Shown piece by piece: positions 25,441-34,172 of a DNA stretch of 64,000 bases. The stretch is from Variovorax gossypii. Its GTDB lineage: Bacteria; Pseudomonadota; Gammaproteobacteria; Burkholderiales; Burkholderiaceae_C. The notes under the pieces were generated by a model. It was given only the letters and a program-made list of their open reading frames with translations, searched no databases and had not been told where the DNA came from. The position numbers were made by a program, and so were the translations under genes. Position 1 is the first letter of the stretch, and every line of letters starts with the position of its first letter. Location of the stretch: contig NZ_RXOE01000010.1 in assembly GCF_003965815.1 (NCBI RefSeq), positions 62,001 to 126,000 on the forward strand, read 5' to 3'.

Positions 25441-27477
25441 CTACTTCAGCGCGCCGAGCAGGTTGTTGAAGTCGTCGGTCCAGGGCCGTTGCCCGGGCTG
25501 CACGACGATGGGCCGGGCTCCCGCCCGCACCGGCTCGCGCTCGAGCACTCGCGGATCGCGCGCGACCAGCACCCAGTCGGTGCGATTCAGCCACTCGGAC
25601 TGCTCGGCCAGGTCGTGCACCAGCACCGCGTGCAACCCCCGCGCCTGCGCCACCCCGGCGATCACGGGCGCCAGTGCCAGGAAGCGGTTGGTCACGTGGA
25701 AGGCGATGACGCCGTCGGGCTTCATATGCCGCAGGTAGGCGTCCATCGCCTCGGCCGTGAGCAGGTGCACCGGCACCGAGTCTCCGGAAAAGGCGTCCAC
25801 CGCGAGCACGTCGAAGCCCTGAGCTGGCTCGCGCTCCAGCGCCAGCCGGGCATCGCCGAGCACGCGCTCGATGCGCGCGGCGCTGTCGCGCAGGAAGCTG
25901 AATTCCTTGTCCGCCAGCTCGAACACCTGCGGATTGATCTCGTAGAAGCGGTAGACGTCGCCGCTGCGCCCGTAGGCCGCGAGCGTGCCGGCCCCCAGCC
26001 CGATCAGGCCCACACGCCGCGGCCCGGCCGGCGCGGCCGCAATGGCGCGGCCGATGCCCGAAGTCTGGCCGTAGTAGGTGGTGAACTCGCGCCGGCGCGC
26101 CGGGTCGAGGAACTGCGAGCCGTGCTTGACCGATCCATGCGCCAGTTGCCGGGTGCTGTCCGAGGGCGGATCGCGCTTCGTGTCGTACACCTGCAGCGCA
26201 CCGTAGAAATTGCGCTGCAAACTGCGGGCGCCGAGGTTATCGCTGGCGACCTGCCGCAGCAGGAAGAAGGTGCAGCAGGCGGCCAATACCACGCAACTCA
26301 CCCGCAGCCAGGCTCGCTGGCGCAGCACGGCTGCCGCCACCAATGCCGTCAGCATCAGGCCGAGCCCCAGCTCGTAGTACGCCGCCAGCACGTGCGGCGC
26401 GACCAGCCCGACCATCACCCCGCCCAGCGCCCCGCCCAACGACAGCATCAGGTAGAAGCGCGTGAGGTAGCGCGCCCCCGGCCGCAGCCTCGCGGTTTCG
26501 CCGTGCAGGAACATGCACAGCACGAAAAGCCCCGACACGTAGAGCGGCAGCGCGACGTAGACATCGGCGCCGATGCTGTGCTGCAGCCCGAAGGCGCACA
26601 GCAGCAGCATCACGGCCGCCAGCGGCAGGAACACGCCACGGCGGTACCAGCGGTCGCTCTCGAAGCACAGCACGAAGGTCAGCAGATACAGCGACAGCGG
26701 CAGCACCCACAGGAAAGGCACCGCGGCGACGTTCTGGGTGATGTGGTTCGTCACGGCCAGCAGCAGCCACGAAGCCAGCGCGGGCAGCGCGAGCCACAGC
26801 AGGTAGTCGGCGGGGCGCGGCGGATGGTCCGGCGCGGCAACCTGGCCGGGCGGCTGCGGCGCCACCACGCCGACCGGCCAGCGCCGCGCCATGTACAGCG
26901 TCGTGCCCGCGCACAGCAGCACGAACGCGCCGTAGCCCCACGACCATCCGTTGGCCTGCTGCCGCAGCGTGCTGAACGGCTCGATCAACACCGGATAGCT
27001 CAGCAGCGACAGCAGCGAAGCCAGGTTCGACAGCGAGAAGTACCGGTACACCTGTGCACCCCACGGCGTGCGCGCCACCCACGACTGCACCAGCGGCCCG
27101 GTGGTGGAAAGCAGGAAGTACGGCAGGCCGATGGTGGCGAGCAGCAGCCCCAGGATCCGCCAGGCCGGGTCTTCGGCGCCGGTCGGCTTCCACTGCGCGC
27201 CCACCACGATCGGCACGAAGGCCAGGCTCGCGACGAGCAGCCCCACGTGCAGGACAGCCTGCGCCCGCATGCGCAGGTGGCGCGCGACCCAGTCGGAGTA
27301 CGCGTACCCCGCCAGCAGCACGGCCTGGAAGAACACCATGCAGACCGACCACACCGCGGCCGAGCCGCCGAACCACGGAAGAATCTGCTTCGCGATCAGC
27401 GGCTGGACCAGGAACAGCAGGAACGCGCTGCTGAAGATCGTTCCGGCAAACAGGAGCTGGATGCCGGCGCGTCCCAT
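25441..27477 (-). CDS. Fused MFS/spermidine synthase-like protein
   Basis: 678 residues. The N-terminal 400 or so form many transmembrane helices starting FAGTIFSSAFLLFLVQPLIAKQILPWFGG, a hallmark of this fusion. The C-terminal half has a spermidine-synthase/methyltransferase fold with the glycine-rich loop GLIGLGAGTLAAYG, then FYEINPQVFELA and VDAFSGDSVPVHLLT. Whether it makes a polyamine or transports anything is unproven for the family. The DUF2214 gene lies 7 bp upstream on the same strand, so the two may be co-transcribed. Confidence 0.88.
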   Translation of the reverse strand: MGRAGIQLLFAGTIFSSAFLLFLVQPLIAKQILPWFGGSAAVWSVCMVFFQAVLLAGYAYSDWVARHLRMRAQAVLHVGLLVASLAFVPIVVGAQWKPTGAEDPAWRILGLLLATIGLPYFLLSTTGPLVQSWVARTPWGAQVYRYFSLSNLASLLSLLSYPVLIEPFSTLRQQANGWSWGYGAFVLLCAGTTLYMARRWPVGVVAPQPPGQVAAPDHPPRPADYLLWLALPALASWLLLAVTNHITQNVAAVPFLWVLPLSLYLLTFVLCFESDRWYRRGVFLPLAAVMLLLCAFGLQHSIGADVYVALPLYVSGLFVLCMFLHGETARLRPGARYLTRFYLMLSLGGALGGVMVGLVAPHVLAAYYELGLGLMLTALVAAAVLRQRAWLRVSCVVLAACCTFFLLRQVASDNLGARSLQRNFYGALQVYDTKRDPPSDSTRQLAHGSVKHGSQFLDPARRREFTTYYGQTSGIGRAIAAAPAGPRRVGLIGLGAGTLAAYGRSGDVYRFYEINPQVFELADKEFSFLRDSAARIERVLGDARLALEREPAQGFDVLAVDAFSGDSVPVHLLTAEAMDAYLRHMKPDGVIAFHVTNRFLALAPVIAGVAQARGLHAVLVHDLAEQSEWLNRTDWVLVARDPRVLEREPVRAGARPIVVQPGQRPWTDDFNNLLGALK

Positions 27478-27484
27478 GCCGCGC

Positions 27485-27937
27485 CTACTTGCCGAAGCCC
27501 CGTGCCAGGAACACCGCCACCAGCGGGATCAGCGCGATCAGGTGCGCCTGGATCATCACCAGCTTGCGGGTCTTCAGGATCTCGGCCTCGGCCGGCAGCT
27601 TGCCGGTGGCGCGCAGCGTCTTGCGCCAGCGGAAATACGTGAGCGTCGGAAAGATCGACACCACGCCCACGATGATGAAGAGCCCCAGCTTCACGTGCAG
27701 CAGCGGGTTGGTCCAGTACCAGGCCGTGCCCTTCACGCCCCACCAGGTGCGCGCGATGCCGGTGGCGAGCACCGCGATGGCGGCGATGCCGTAGACCATG
27801 TCGACCTTGGCCAGCCGCTCGACCACCGCCGCGTTGAGCCACTGCACGCGGCACAGCGCCGCTTCGCTGGAAATGAACACAACCATCGTCAGGATGGCGA
27901 GCAAGTGCAGGTACGCGAGGATGGCTTCGAGCGTCAT
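27485..27937 (-). CDS. DUF2214 family membrane protein
   Basis: 150 residues with four predicted helices, starting MTLEAILAYLHLLAILTMVVF and containing GVKGTAWYWTNPLLHVKLGLF. The layout with helix-embedded histidines (YLHLLA, LLHVKL) recalls membrane b-type heme or copper-resistance D folds, but no function is known. The ATG at 27937 gives the family start. It lies between a LysR gene and the spermidine-synthase fusion, all on one strand. Confidence 0.85.
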   Translation of the reverse strand: MTLEAILAYLHLLAILTMVVFISSEAALCRVQWLNAAVVERLAKVDMVYGIAAIAVLATGIARTWWGVKGTAWYWTNPLLHVKLGLFIIVGVVSIFPTLTYFRWRKTLRATGKLPAEAEILKTRKLVMIQAHLIALIPLVAVFLARGFGK

Positions 27938-27998
27938 CAGTGACTTTCTTCTCTGTGGGGTTGCAAATGCAAACAGATTGTGACGCCGCTGATGCGCC

Positions 27999-28925
27999 TC
28001 AGGCCCTTCCTCCCCAGAATTCCGGATTCCCGTACTGCTCCTTGAGGAAATCAAGCCACAGTCGCACCCGCAGCGGCAGGTGCTTGGCACCCGCGAACAC
28101 TGCGTAAATGCCGTTGGGCGGCGCGGCGAACTCGTCGAGTAGCGGCACGAGCAGGCCGGCGTCGATCTCGGCCTCGACCTCCCAGGTGCTGCGCCAGGCG
28201 ATGCCGTGGCCGGCGAGGCACCAGTCGTGCAGCACCTGTCCGTCGGAGCAGTCGAGCGGGCCGCTCGGGCGCAGGTGGATCAGCTCCTGATTGCCCTCCT
28301 CGTTGACGATGCGGAAGGCCCAGCCGCGCGTCTGCGAGGCGTCGCTCGAAAGCGTGAGGCAGGCGAAGCGCGAGAGCTCGCCCGGATGCTTCGGCTTGCC
28401 GTGACGGCGCACGAACTCCGGCGTGGCGACGCAGCGGCGGCGGTTGTCGGCGAGCCGAACGCTCACCAGCGAAGAATCGGGCAGGTCGCCCACGCGCACC
28501 GCGCAGTCGAAGCTCTCGCCGGTGACGTCGACCACGCGGTCGCTGAGGTTCAGCGAAATGGTCACTTCGGGGTGCAGCGCATGGAAGCGCGGCACCAGCG
28601 GCGCGACGTGGCGGCGGCCGAAGCCGGCGGGCGCCGTCACGCGCAGGTGGCCGCTGGCCTTGAGGCCGCCGGCGCTCACGCTGGCCTCGGCATTGGCGAA
28701 CTCGGACAGCAGGCGCTGGCAGTCCTCGAGGAAGGAGCTGCCTTCGTTCGTGAGCGTGATGCGGCGCGTGGTGCGCACCAGCAGCTTGACGCCCAGCCGC
28801 TCTTCCAGCGCGTCGAGCCGGCGCCCCATAATCGCGGGCGCCACGCCCTCGGCCTTGGCCGCGGCGGTGAGGCTGCCGCGGGTCGCGACCGAGACGAAGG
28901 ATTCGAGTTGCTTCAGGCGGTCCAT
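27999..28925 (-). CDS. LysR-family transcriptional regulator
   Basis: A 308-residue regulator with an N-terminal HTH (LESFVSVATRGSLTAAAKAEGVAPAIMGRRLDALEE) and a two-lobed effector domain. The HTH carries APAIMGRRLDALE, like the CrgA/YafC-type subgroup with AxMxxRLxxLE. It lies 48 bp after the SMP-30 gene on the same strand and 61 bp before DUF2214, so it has no divergent partner to identify its target. Confidence 0.9.
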   Translation of the reverse strand: MDRLKQLESFVSVATRGSLTAAAKAEGVAPAIMGRRLDALEERLGVKLLVRTTRRITLTNEGSSFLEDCQRLLSEFANAEASVSAGGLKASGHLRVTAPAGFGRRHVAPLVPRFHALHPEVTISLNLSDRVVDVTGESFDCAVRVGDLPDSSLVSVRLADNRRRCVATPEFVRRHGKPKHPGELSRFACLTLSSDASQTRGWAFRIVNEEGNQELIHLRPSGPLDCSDGQVLHDWCLAGHGIAWRSTWEVEAEIDAGLLVPLLDEFAAPPNGIYAVFAGAKHLPLRVRLWLDFLKEQYGNPEFWGGRA

Positions 28926-28973
28926 GGGGCGGGAACTATAGCCCCGCTCACTCCGGCACCGGCCCTTCCGGCT

Positions 28974-29917
28974 CTAGGCCTGGTGCCGGGAGTCCGTCGC
29001 GTGCGAGAAGAGCGGCGCCCCGCTCACGGGCAGCTCCGCCTCGAGCACGCTGCCGGTGGCCGAATCGGTCAGCACCAGCTGCCGCGTGCCGGGCCGGAAG
29101 GCGATGTTGGTCACTGTCTGCCCGGCCGGGCTGCGCACCATGTGCGTGACCTCCCGCGCGCATTGAGCACGAAGGCGCCGCCCAGGCTCGCATGCGCCAC
29201 CACGAGGCCGCCATCGGCCGTGACCGCCAGCCCGTCGGGCCCGCTGGTGCCGAAGAAAGTCTGCAGCGCGCCCACCTTCGAGAGGCTGCCGTCGGGCAAC
29301 AGCGGCGCGCGCCAGACCTGGTTGCCGCGCGTGACCGCCACGAAGAGCACCTTGCCGTCGGCACTGGCCGCGATGCCGTTGGGACTCGGCGCGTTGCCCA
29401 GCAGCAGGTCGAGCCTGCCGTCGGCATGCAGCCGGTACACGCGCCCGGTGGGGTCGTGCAGGCCCGTCTGGCCCTGGTCGGTGAAATAGAGGCGCCCGTC
29501 GAGATCGAAGCTCAGGTCGTTCACGCCCTTGAAAGACTCGCTGTTGCGATGCCCGAGCACCGTCTCGATACCGCCGCCTCCCGCATCGCGCCGCAGGATG
29601 CCGCGCCGGTAGTCCGCGAGCCAGAGGCTGCCGTCGGCATGGATCGCCAGCCCGTTCGGCCAGCCTTCGTATTCGGCGACCAGCTCCCAGTCGAGCGACG
29701 AAGGCGCGATCCTGAAGATGCGGCCATAGGGAATGTCGGTGACGTACAGGTTTCCCGCCCGGTCGAACACCGGGCCTTCGAGAAAGCTGTCCATCACGTG
29801 GCCGGGCTTGTTGGCGTCGACCCACTCGGTGCGCCGCGGCTTGCGGAACGCATCGGGCAGGCGGGTGAGCACGCGCGCCTCGATGATCTCGGGCGGCAGG
29901 AAGTTCAGGTTCCACAT
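28974..29917 (-). pseudogene. SMP-30/gluconolactonase-family gene, frameshifted near its 3' end
   Basis: The first frame (from ATG at 29917) encodes an intact six-bladed beta-propeller start: GPVFDRAGNLYVTDIPYGRIFRI, EGWPNGLAIHADGSLWLADYR, VNDLSFDLDGRLYFTDQGQTG. Near 29155 it passes through GAFVLNARG and then reads GRSRTW to a stop at 29111. The expected ending, EVTHMVRSPAGQTVTNIAF to SHATDSRHQA, lies in another frame down to 28974. One missing G in a run of G (three where four would restore the frame) explains it. It could be a real mutation or a homopolymer sequencing error. Relatives hydrolyse lactones. It is the last gene of the IclR-controlled operon. Confidence 0.8.
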
Positions 29918-29925
29918 GGCTTCGC

Positions 29926-30897
29926 TCAGTCGGGCTGCACGCCGGCGGCCTTGATGACCGCACCCCAGCTCTGCGTCTGGCCCTGGACGAATTTGCCGAA
30001 GTCGGCCGTCGCCGCGCCGCCGGGGCTCGCGCCCTGCTCGGCGAAGCGCTTCGCCAGGTCGGGCGACGCCAGCGCCTTCTTCACCTCGGCCTGCAGCTTC
30101 TCCACGATGGGCTGCGGCGTGCCCTTGGGCGCCGCGATGCCGAACCAGTTGGTGGCGGTGAAGTCCTTCAGCCCGGCCTCGGCGCTGGTCGGCACCTCGG
30201 GCAGCGCTGCAAGACGCTGCGGCGAAGTCACCAGCAGCGCGCGCACCTTGCCGCCCTTGACCTGCGGAATGGCCGTGGGCGCCGCCGTCACCAGCACGTC
30301 GACCTGCCCCGACACCACGCCCAGCATCGCCTCGCCCGCGCCCTTGTAGGGCACGTGCGTCAGCGCGAGCTTGCCGTTCTGCTTGAGCAGCTCGCCGCCC
30401 AGGTGGGTGGAGCTGCCCACGCCGCCCGATCCGAAAGTCAGCTTGCCGGGATTCGCACGGGCCTCGTCGATCAGCGCCTGCACCGTCTTGTAGGGCGAGC
30501 TCGCGCCCACCACCAGCACCAGCGGCGCATCGACGATGGCCGTCACCGGCACCAGGTCGGCCGGCTCCCACGGCAGCTTCTTGAAGAGGTGCGGCAGCAT
30601 CGCGTAGGTGGTGTCGTTGATCAGGAACGCGCCGCCGTCCGGCGCCGCCTTGGCCACGAAGTTGGAGCCGATGGTGCCGCTCGCGCCGACCCTGTTGTCC
30701 ACGTAGAAGGACACGCCGGTCTGCTCGGTGAGCTTCTGCGCGATCTGGCGCGCCGCGTAATCGGTGGTGCCGCCCGGCGCGTACGGGACCACGAGGCGCA
30801 CCGGCTTCGAGGGCCACTGGGCCTGGGCGTGCGACTGCGCGGGGGCGATGAACGGAGCCGCCAGCGCGATGGCGGCGAGCCAGGAGTGCAGCTTCAT
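29926..30897 (-). CDS. Bug-family periplasmic substrate-binding protein (TctC-like)
   Basis: 323 residues. A signal peptide (ending SHAQA) is followed by the Bug/TctC fold: WPSKPVRLVVPYAPGGTTDYAAR, VDNRVGASGTIGSNFVAKAAPDG, ALTHVPYKGAGEAM. Bug proteins bind small carboxylates, amides or aromatic acids for tripartite tricarboxylate transporters. No TctAB membrane genes are in the window, a frequent situation in this group. It lies 33 bp after another Bug gene in the same operon; sequence divergence suggests a different ligand. Confidence 0.92.
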   Translation of the reverse strand: MKLHSWLAAIALAAPFIAPAQSHAQAQWPSKPVRLVVPYAPGGTTDYAARQIAQKLTEQTGVSFYVDNRVGASGTIGSNFVAKAAPDGGAFLINDTTYAMLPHLFKKLPWEPADLVPVTAIVDAPLVLVVGASSPYKTVQALIDEARANPGKLTFGSGGVGSSTHLGGELLKQNGKLALTHVPYKGAGEAMLGVVSGQVDVLVTAAPTAIPQVKGGKVRALLVTSPQRLAALPEVPTSAEAGLKDFTATNWFGIAAPKGTPQPIVEKLQAEVKKALASPDLAKRFAEQGASPGGAATADFGKFVQGQTQSWGAVIKAAGVQPD

Positions 30898-30930
30898 CTT
30901 TGTTCCTTTGTCAGCAAGGAAAGGAGTCGG

Positions 30931-31911
30931 TCACTCGGGTCGCACGCCGGCCTCGCGCACCGCCGTGCCCCAGCGCGCATGCTCGGCCTTGATGTACTGC
31001 GCCGCCTGTTCGGGCGTACCGCCCACGGGCGTGCTGCCTTCGGCCAGCAGCTGCGAGATGGTCGCGGGCTTGGCCAGCGCCTTGTCGACGGCGGCGCCGA
31101 GCTTCTTCACGATGTCGGGGCTGGTGCCGGCCGGCGCGACGAGCGCCTTCCAGTCCACCGCCTCGAAGCCCTTGTAGCTCTCGGCGACGGTGGGCACGTC
31201 GGGCATCACCGGAAGGCGCTTGGCCGAGGTGACGGCCAGCGCGCGCAGCTTGCCGCCCCTCACCATCGCGAGCGCGCCCTGCGGCGTGGCGAACATGTAG
31301 TCGGTCTGGCCGCCGAGCAGGTCAGTGATGGCGGGAGCAGCGCCCTTGTACGGCACGTTGAGCACCGTGAAGCCCGCGCGCTTGGCCAGCACCTCGCCGG
31401 CCATGTGGCCCAGCGTGCCGGTGCCCGCGAGCGCCTGCCTGATCTCGCCCGGCTTGGCCTTGGCGGCGGCGACCAGCTCGGCCAGCGACTTGAACGGCGC
31501 ATCGGCACGCACCACCAGCACCACGGGCTGCGAAGCCACCACCGCCACCGGCACCAGGTCCTTCAATGCGTCGTAGGGCATCTTGGGAAACAGCGTCGGG
31601 TTGATCGCGAGGTTCGCGGTCTGGCCCAGGCCGATGGTGTAGCCATCAGGCTTGGCCTTGGCCACCACGTCCATGCCGATGTTGCCGTTGCCGCCCGCGC
31701 GGTTGTCGACGATGAAGGTCCACTTGGTGTCGTCGGCGAGCTTCTGCGCGACGAGCCGCGCCACGATGTCGGTGGCGCCGCCGGGCGTGTAGGGAACGAT
31801 GAGCCGAACGGGCTTGTCGGGCCAGGCGGTGTCGGCAAGGGCGGGGGCGGCGTTCAGCCATGCGGCGGCCGCGGCGCACGCCAGCAAGGCGCGCCGTGCA
31901 TTGAAAAACAT
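30931..31911 (-). CDS. Bug-family periplasmic substrate-binding protein (TctC-like)
   Basis: 326 residues. A signal peptide (about residues 1-26) is followed by WPDKPVRLIVPYTPGGATDIVAR, VDNRAGGNGNIGMDVVAKAKPDG and TVLNVPYKGAAPAI, the standard Bug signatures. It starts 4 bp after the CoA-transferase stop, so it is co-translated with the lyase and transferase. The ligand is probably the carboxylate that the CoA-transferase activates (inference). Confidence 0.92.
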   Translation of the reverse strand: MFFNARRALLACAAAAAWLNAAPALADTAWPDKPVRLIVPYTPGGATDIVARLVAQKLADDTKWTFIVDNRAGGNGNIGMDVVAKAKPDGYTIGLGQTANLAINPTLFPKMPYDALKDLVPVAVVASQPVVLVVRADAPFKSLAELVAAAKAKPGEIRQALAGTGTLGHMAGEVLAKRAGFTVLNVPYKGAAPAITDLLGGQTDYMFATPQGALAMVRGGKLRALAVTSAKRLPVMPDVPTVAESYKGFEAVDWKALVAPAGTSPDIVKKLGAAVDKALAKPATISQLLAEGSTPVGGTPEQAAQYIKAEHARWGTAVREAGVRPE

Positions 31912-31915
31912 GAGG

Positions 31916-33118
31916 TCAGTCTCCGAGTGTGATGTGTCGTGTTTCGAGCGCGGCGATCTCTTCGTCGCTGTAGCCCACTTCCTTCAGCAGCTCGCGGCCG
32001 TGCTCGCCCACGCGCGGCGGCTGAAGGCGGATGCCCGGGCGTTCGCCATCGAGCGTGAACGGCATGAGCGGCACCTTCGCCATGCTGCCGTCGTTCATGC
32101 GCACCGGCGCGAGGCCGCCGGTGGCGTTGAGGTGCGGATCGTCGAACAGCTCCTGCGGCCTGGTGATGGGCGCGAAGGGCAGCTCGTTCTTCTCGAACAC
32201 CGCGGCGAGATCGGCCGCGCTGTGGTTCGCGAGGTGCGAGCGCAGGATGGGCATCATCCATTCGCGCGCCAGCACTCGGTCGTTGTTGGTCTTCAGGCGC
32301 GGGTCGGCCAGCATCTCGTCGAGACCGAATGCCTTGCAGAAGATGGCCCACTGCTTGTCGCTCACCGCCGCCAGGAAGATCTGCTCGCCGTCCTTCACGG
32401 TGAACACGTCGTACACGGCCCAGGCCGAGATGCGGCTGGGCATCGGGTCGGCCGCCTTGCCCGTGGCGGCGAACTGCATCATGTGCTGCGCGACCAGGAA
32501 CACGTTGTTCTCGAACAGCGCCGACTGCACCTCGCAGCCCTTGCCGGTGATGTCACGCTGGCGCAGCGCGGCCATCGCGCCGATGGCGCCGAACATGCCG
32601 CCCATGATGTCGTTCACGCTGGTGCCCGCGCGCAGCGGGTCGCCCGAGCGGCCAGTCATGTAGGCGAGGCCGCCCATCATCTGCACCACTTCGTCGAGCG
32701 CGGTGCGGTGGTCGTAGGGGCCTGGCAGGAAGCCCTTGTGGCTCACGTAGATGAGGCGCGGGTTGAGCCTGGCGAGCGTGTCGTAGTCGAGCCCCAGCTT
32801 CTTCATCGTGCCGGGCTTGAAGTTCTCGCTCACGATGTCGGCGGTGGCGATGAGGCGCAGCGCGGCTTCCACGCCCTCGGGCTTCTTGAGGTCGAGCGCG
32901 ATGCTCTTCTTGTTGCGGTTGAAGGTCGGGAAGAAGCCCGAGCCCGAACCGAGCAGGCGGCGGGTGTTGTCGCCCTCGATGGGCTCGACCTTGATGACCT
33001 CGGCGCCCAGGTCGGCCAGCAGCAGGCCGCAGGTCGGGCCCATGACCATGTGCGTGAACTCGACGACGCGGACGCCGGCGTACGGCAGCGGGTTCGACGA
33101 TGGGTTGGCTTCAGACAT
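31916..33118 (-). CDS. Class III CoA-transferase (CaiB/BaiF family)
   Basis: 400 residues. The N-terminal CoA-binding segment GPTCGLLLADLGAEVIKVEP, and SENFKPGTMKKLGLDYDTL, match the family. The catalytic aspartate is expected in RTALDEVVQMMGG. It moves CoA from a donor thioester to a carboxylic acid. The ATG at 33118 overlaps the stop of the HMG-CoA-lyase-like gene by 8 bp, so the two act on one pathway: activation of an acid, then cleavage of its CoA ester. Confidence 0.92.
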   Translation of the reverse strand: MSEANPSSNPLPYAGVRVVEFTHMVMGPTCGLLLADLGAEVIKVEPIEGDNTRRLLGSGSGFFPTFNRNKKSIALDLKKPEGVEAALRLIATADIVSENFKPGTMKKLGLDYDTLARLNPRLIYVSHKGFLPGPYDHRTALDEVVQMMGGLAYMTGRSGDPLRAGTSVNDIMGGMFGAIGAMAALRQRDITGKGCEVQSALFENNVFLVAQHMMQFAATGKAADPMPSRISAWAVYDVFTVKDGEQIFLAAVSDKQWAIFCKAFGLDEMLADPRLKTNNDRVLAREWMMPILRSHLANHSAADLAAVFEKNELPFAPITRPQELFDDPHLNATGGLAPVRMNDGSMAKVPLMPFTLDGERPGIRLQPPRVGEHGRELLKEVGYSDEEIAALETRHITLGD

Positions 33119-34046
33119 GGGTAACGGCTTCCTGGACAAAGCCTTTCGGCAGGCCGGCCTCGGGCGTCATGCCGTAGACCGGTTCGCCGGGCAGGCCGGC
33201 CATGAGCGGCGCGCGCGCCGCGATGAGTTTCTGGATGTCGATGCCGGTGCGCACGCCCATGGCTTCGAACATGAAGACGAGATCTTCGGTGACGGCATTG
33301 CCCGAGGCGCCCGGTGCGTAGGGGCAGCCGCCGAGTCCGCCCAGGGATGCGTCGAAGGTGCGCACGCCCTCGTCCCATGCCGCGAGGCAGTTGGCGATGC
33401 CGAGGCCGCGCGTGTTGTGCATGTGGGCCGCGCCGGCGTGCCTGCCGATCTCGGCGCGCAGCCGCTTGAAGAGGCGGCGCACCTGTGCGGGGTTGGCGTA
33501 GCCCACGGTGTCGGACAGGCCCGATTCGTCGGCACCGGCCTCGATGCATTGCGCGGCCAGGCGGATCACGTCGTCCTCGGGCACCAGGCCCTGCAGCGTG
33601 CAGCCGAAGGCGGTGGAGATGCCGGCCTCGAGCCTCACCTGCGGCGCGATCTCGCGGCGCAGCTCGGAGATGGCGCGCACCTCCTCGACCATCTCGGTGG
33701 GTGTCTTGCGCACGTTGGCCAGCGAATGCGCCACGCTGGCCGACACCGGCATCGTGAGCTTGTGCGCACCGGCCTCGAGCGCGGCCTGCGCGCCCTTGCG
33801 GTTGGGCACCAGCGCCATCACCACCAGGCCGGGCAGCGTGACGGCGTGGCGCACCACCTCGGCGGCGTCGGCCATCTGCGGCAGCAGCTTCGCGGGCACG
33901 AAGGAAGCGACCTCGATCTCGCGCACGCCGGCGGCGTAGAGCGCGTCGATCCAGCGCAGCTTGTCGGCCGTGGGCATGGTGGCCTTGACCGACTGCAGGC
34001 CGTCGCGCGGACCGACCTCGCTGATGAGGACGTCGGGGGGTGTCAT
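33111..34046 (-). CDS. Hydroxymethylglutaryl-CoA lyase-type enzyme
   Basis: A 311-residue TIM-barrel lyase. EVGPRDGLQSVKATMP is the DRE-TIM start, HMHNTRGLGIAN holds metal ligands, and GGLGGCPYAPGASGNAVTEDLVFM carries the HMGL-type catalytic cysteine. HMG-CoA lyase splits 3-hydroxy-3-methylglutaryl-CoA into acetyl-CoA and acetoacetate. No leucine/isovalerate genes (ivd, mccAB) adjoin it, so it may serve exogenous HMG or a similar acid instead. It is first in the operon, divergent from iclR-type gene 34173 across palindromic operators. Confidence 0.9.
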   Translation of the reverse strand: MTPPDVLISEVGPRDGLQSVKATMPTADKLRWIDALYAAGVREIEVASFVPAKLLPQMADAAEVVRHAVTLPGLVVMALVPNRKGAQAALEAGAHKLTMPVSASVAHSLANVRKTPTEMVEEVRAISELRREIAPQVRLEAGISTAFGCTLQGLVPEDDVIRLAAQCIEAGADESGLSDTVGYANPAQVRRLFKRLRAEIGRHAGAAHMHNTRGLGIANCLAAWDEGVRTFDASLGGLGGCPYAPGASGNAVTEDLVFMFEAMGVRTGIDIQKLIAARAPLMAGLPGEPVYGMTPEAGLPKGFVQEAVTHV

Positions 34047-34079
34047 CGAATCCGTCTCCTGTTCTGGAATTGCTTGACT

Positions 34080-34116
34080 GTTCTGTCTTACAGAACTATA
34101 TTCCGTTAAACAGAAT
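34080..34116. promoter_or_regulatory. Paired IclR-type operator palindromes
   Basis: A perfect inverted repeat gttctgt-ctt-acagaac (34080-34096) is followed by attccgttaaacagaat (34100-34116), imperfect at one pair. Both share TTCYGT-N3-ACAGAA, offset by exactly 20 bp, about two helical turns. They lie 34-70 bp before the lyase start in an AT-rich gap shared with the IclR gene. The likely ligand is the IclR protein encoded at 34173. Confidence 0.7.
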
Positions 34117-34172
34117 TAGACCGTCGATCCGCCCCGACTGTCAAGCCGAGCCATTCCCAACTCCTTCCCTTC

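Noticed and set aside
29111..29160. Programmed ribosomal frameshifting in the SMP-30 gene
   Set aside because: No slippery heptamer with a downstream structure fits, and the shift falls in a G run typical of indel errors; plain frameshift is simpler.
31916..34046. Itaconate degradation as the pathway of the CoA-transferase/lyase operon
   Set aside because: That route uses a hydratase and a CitE-like citramalyl-CoA lyase; here the lyase has the HMG-CoA-lyase signature with GGCPYA and no hydratase is present.
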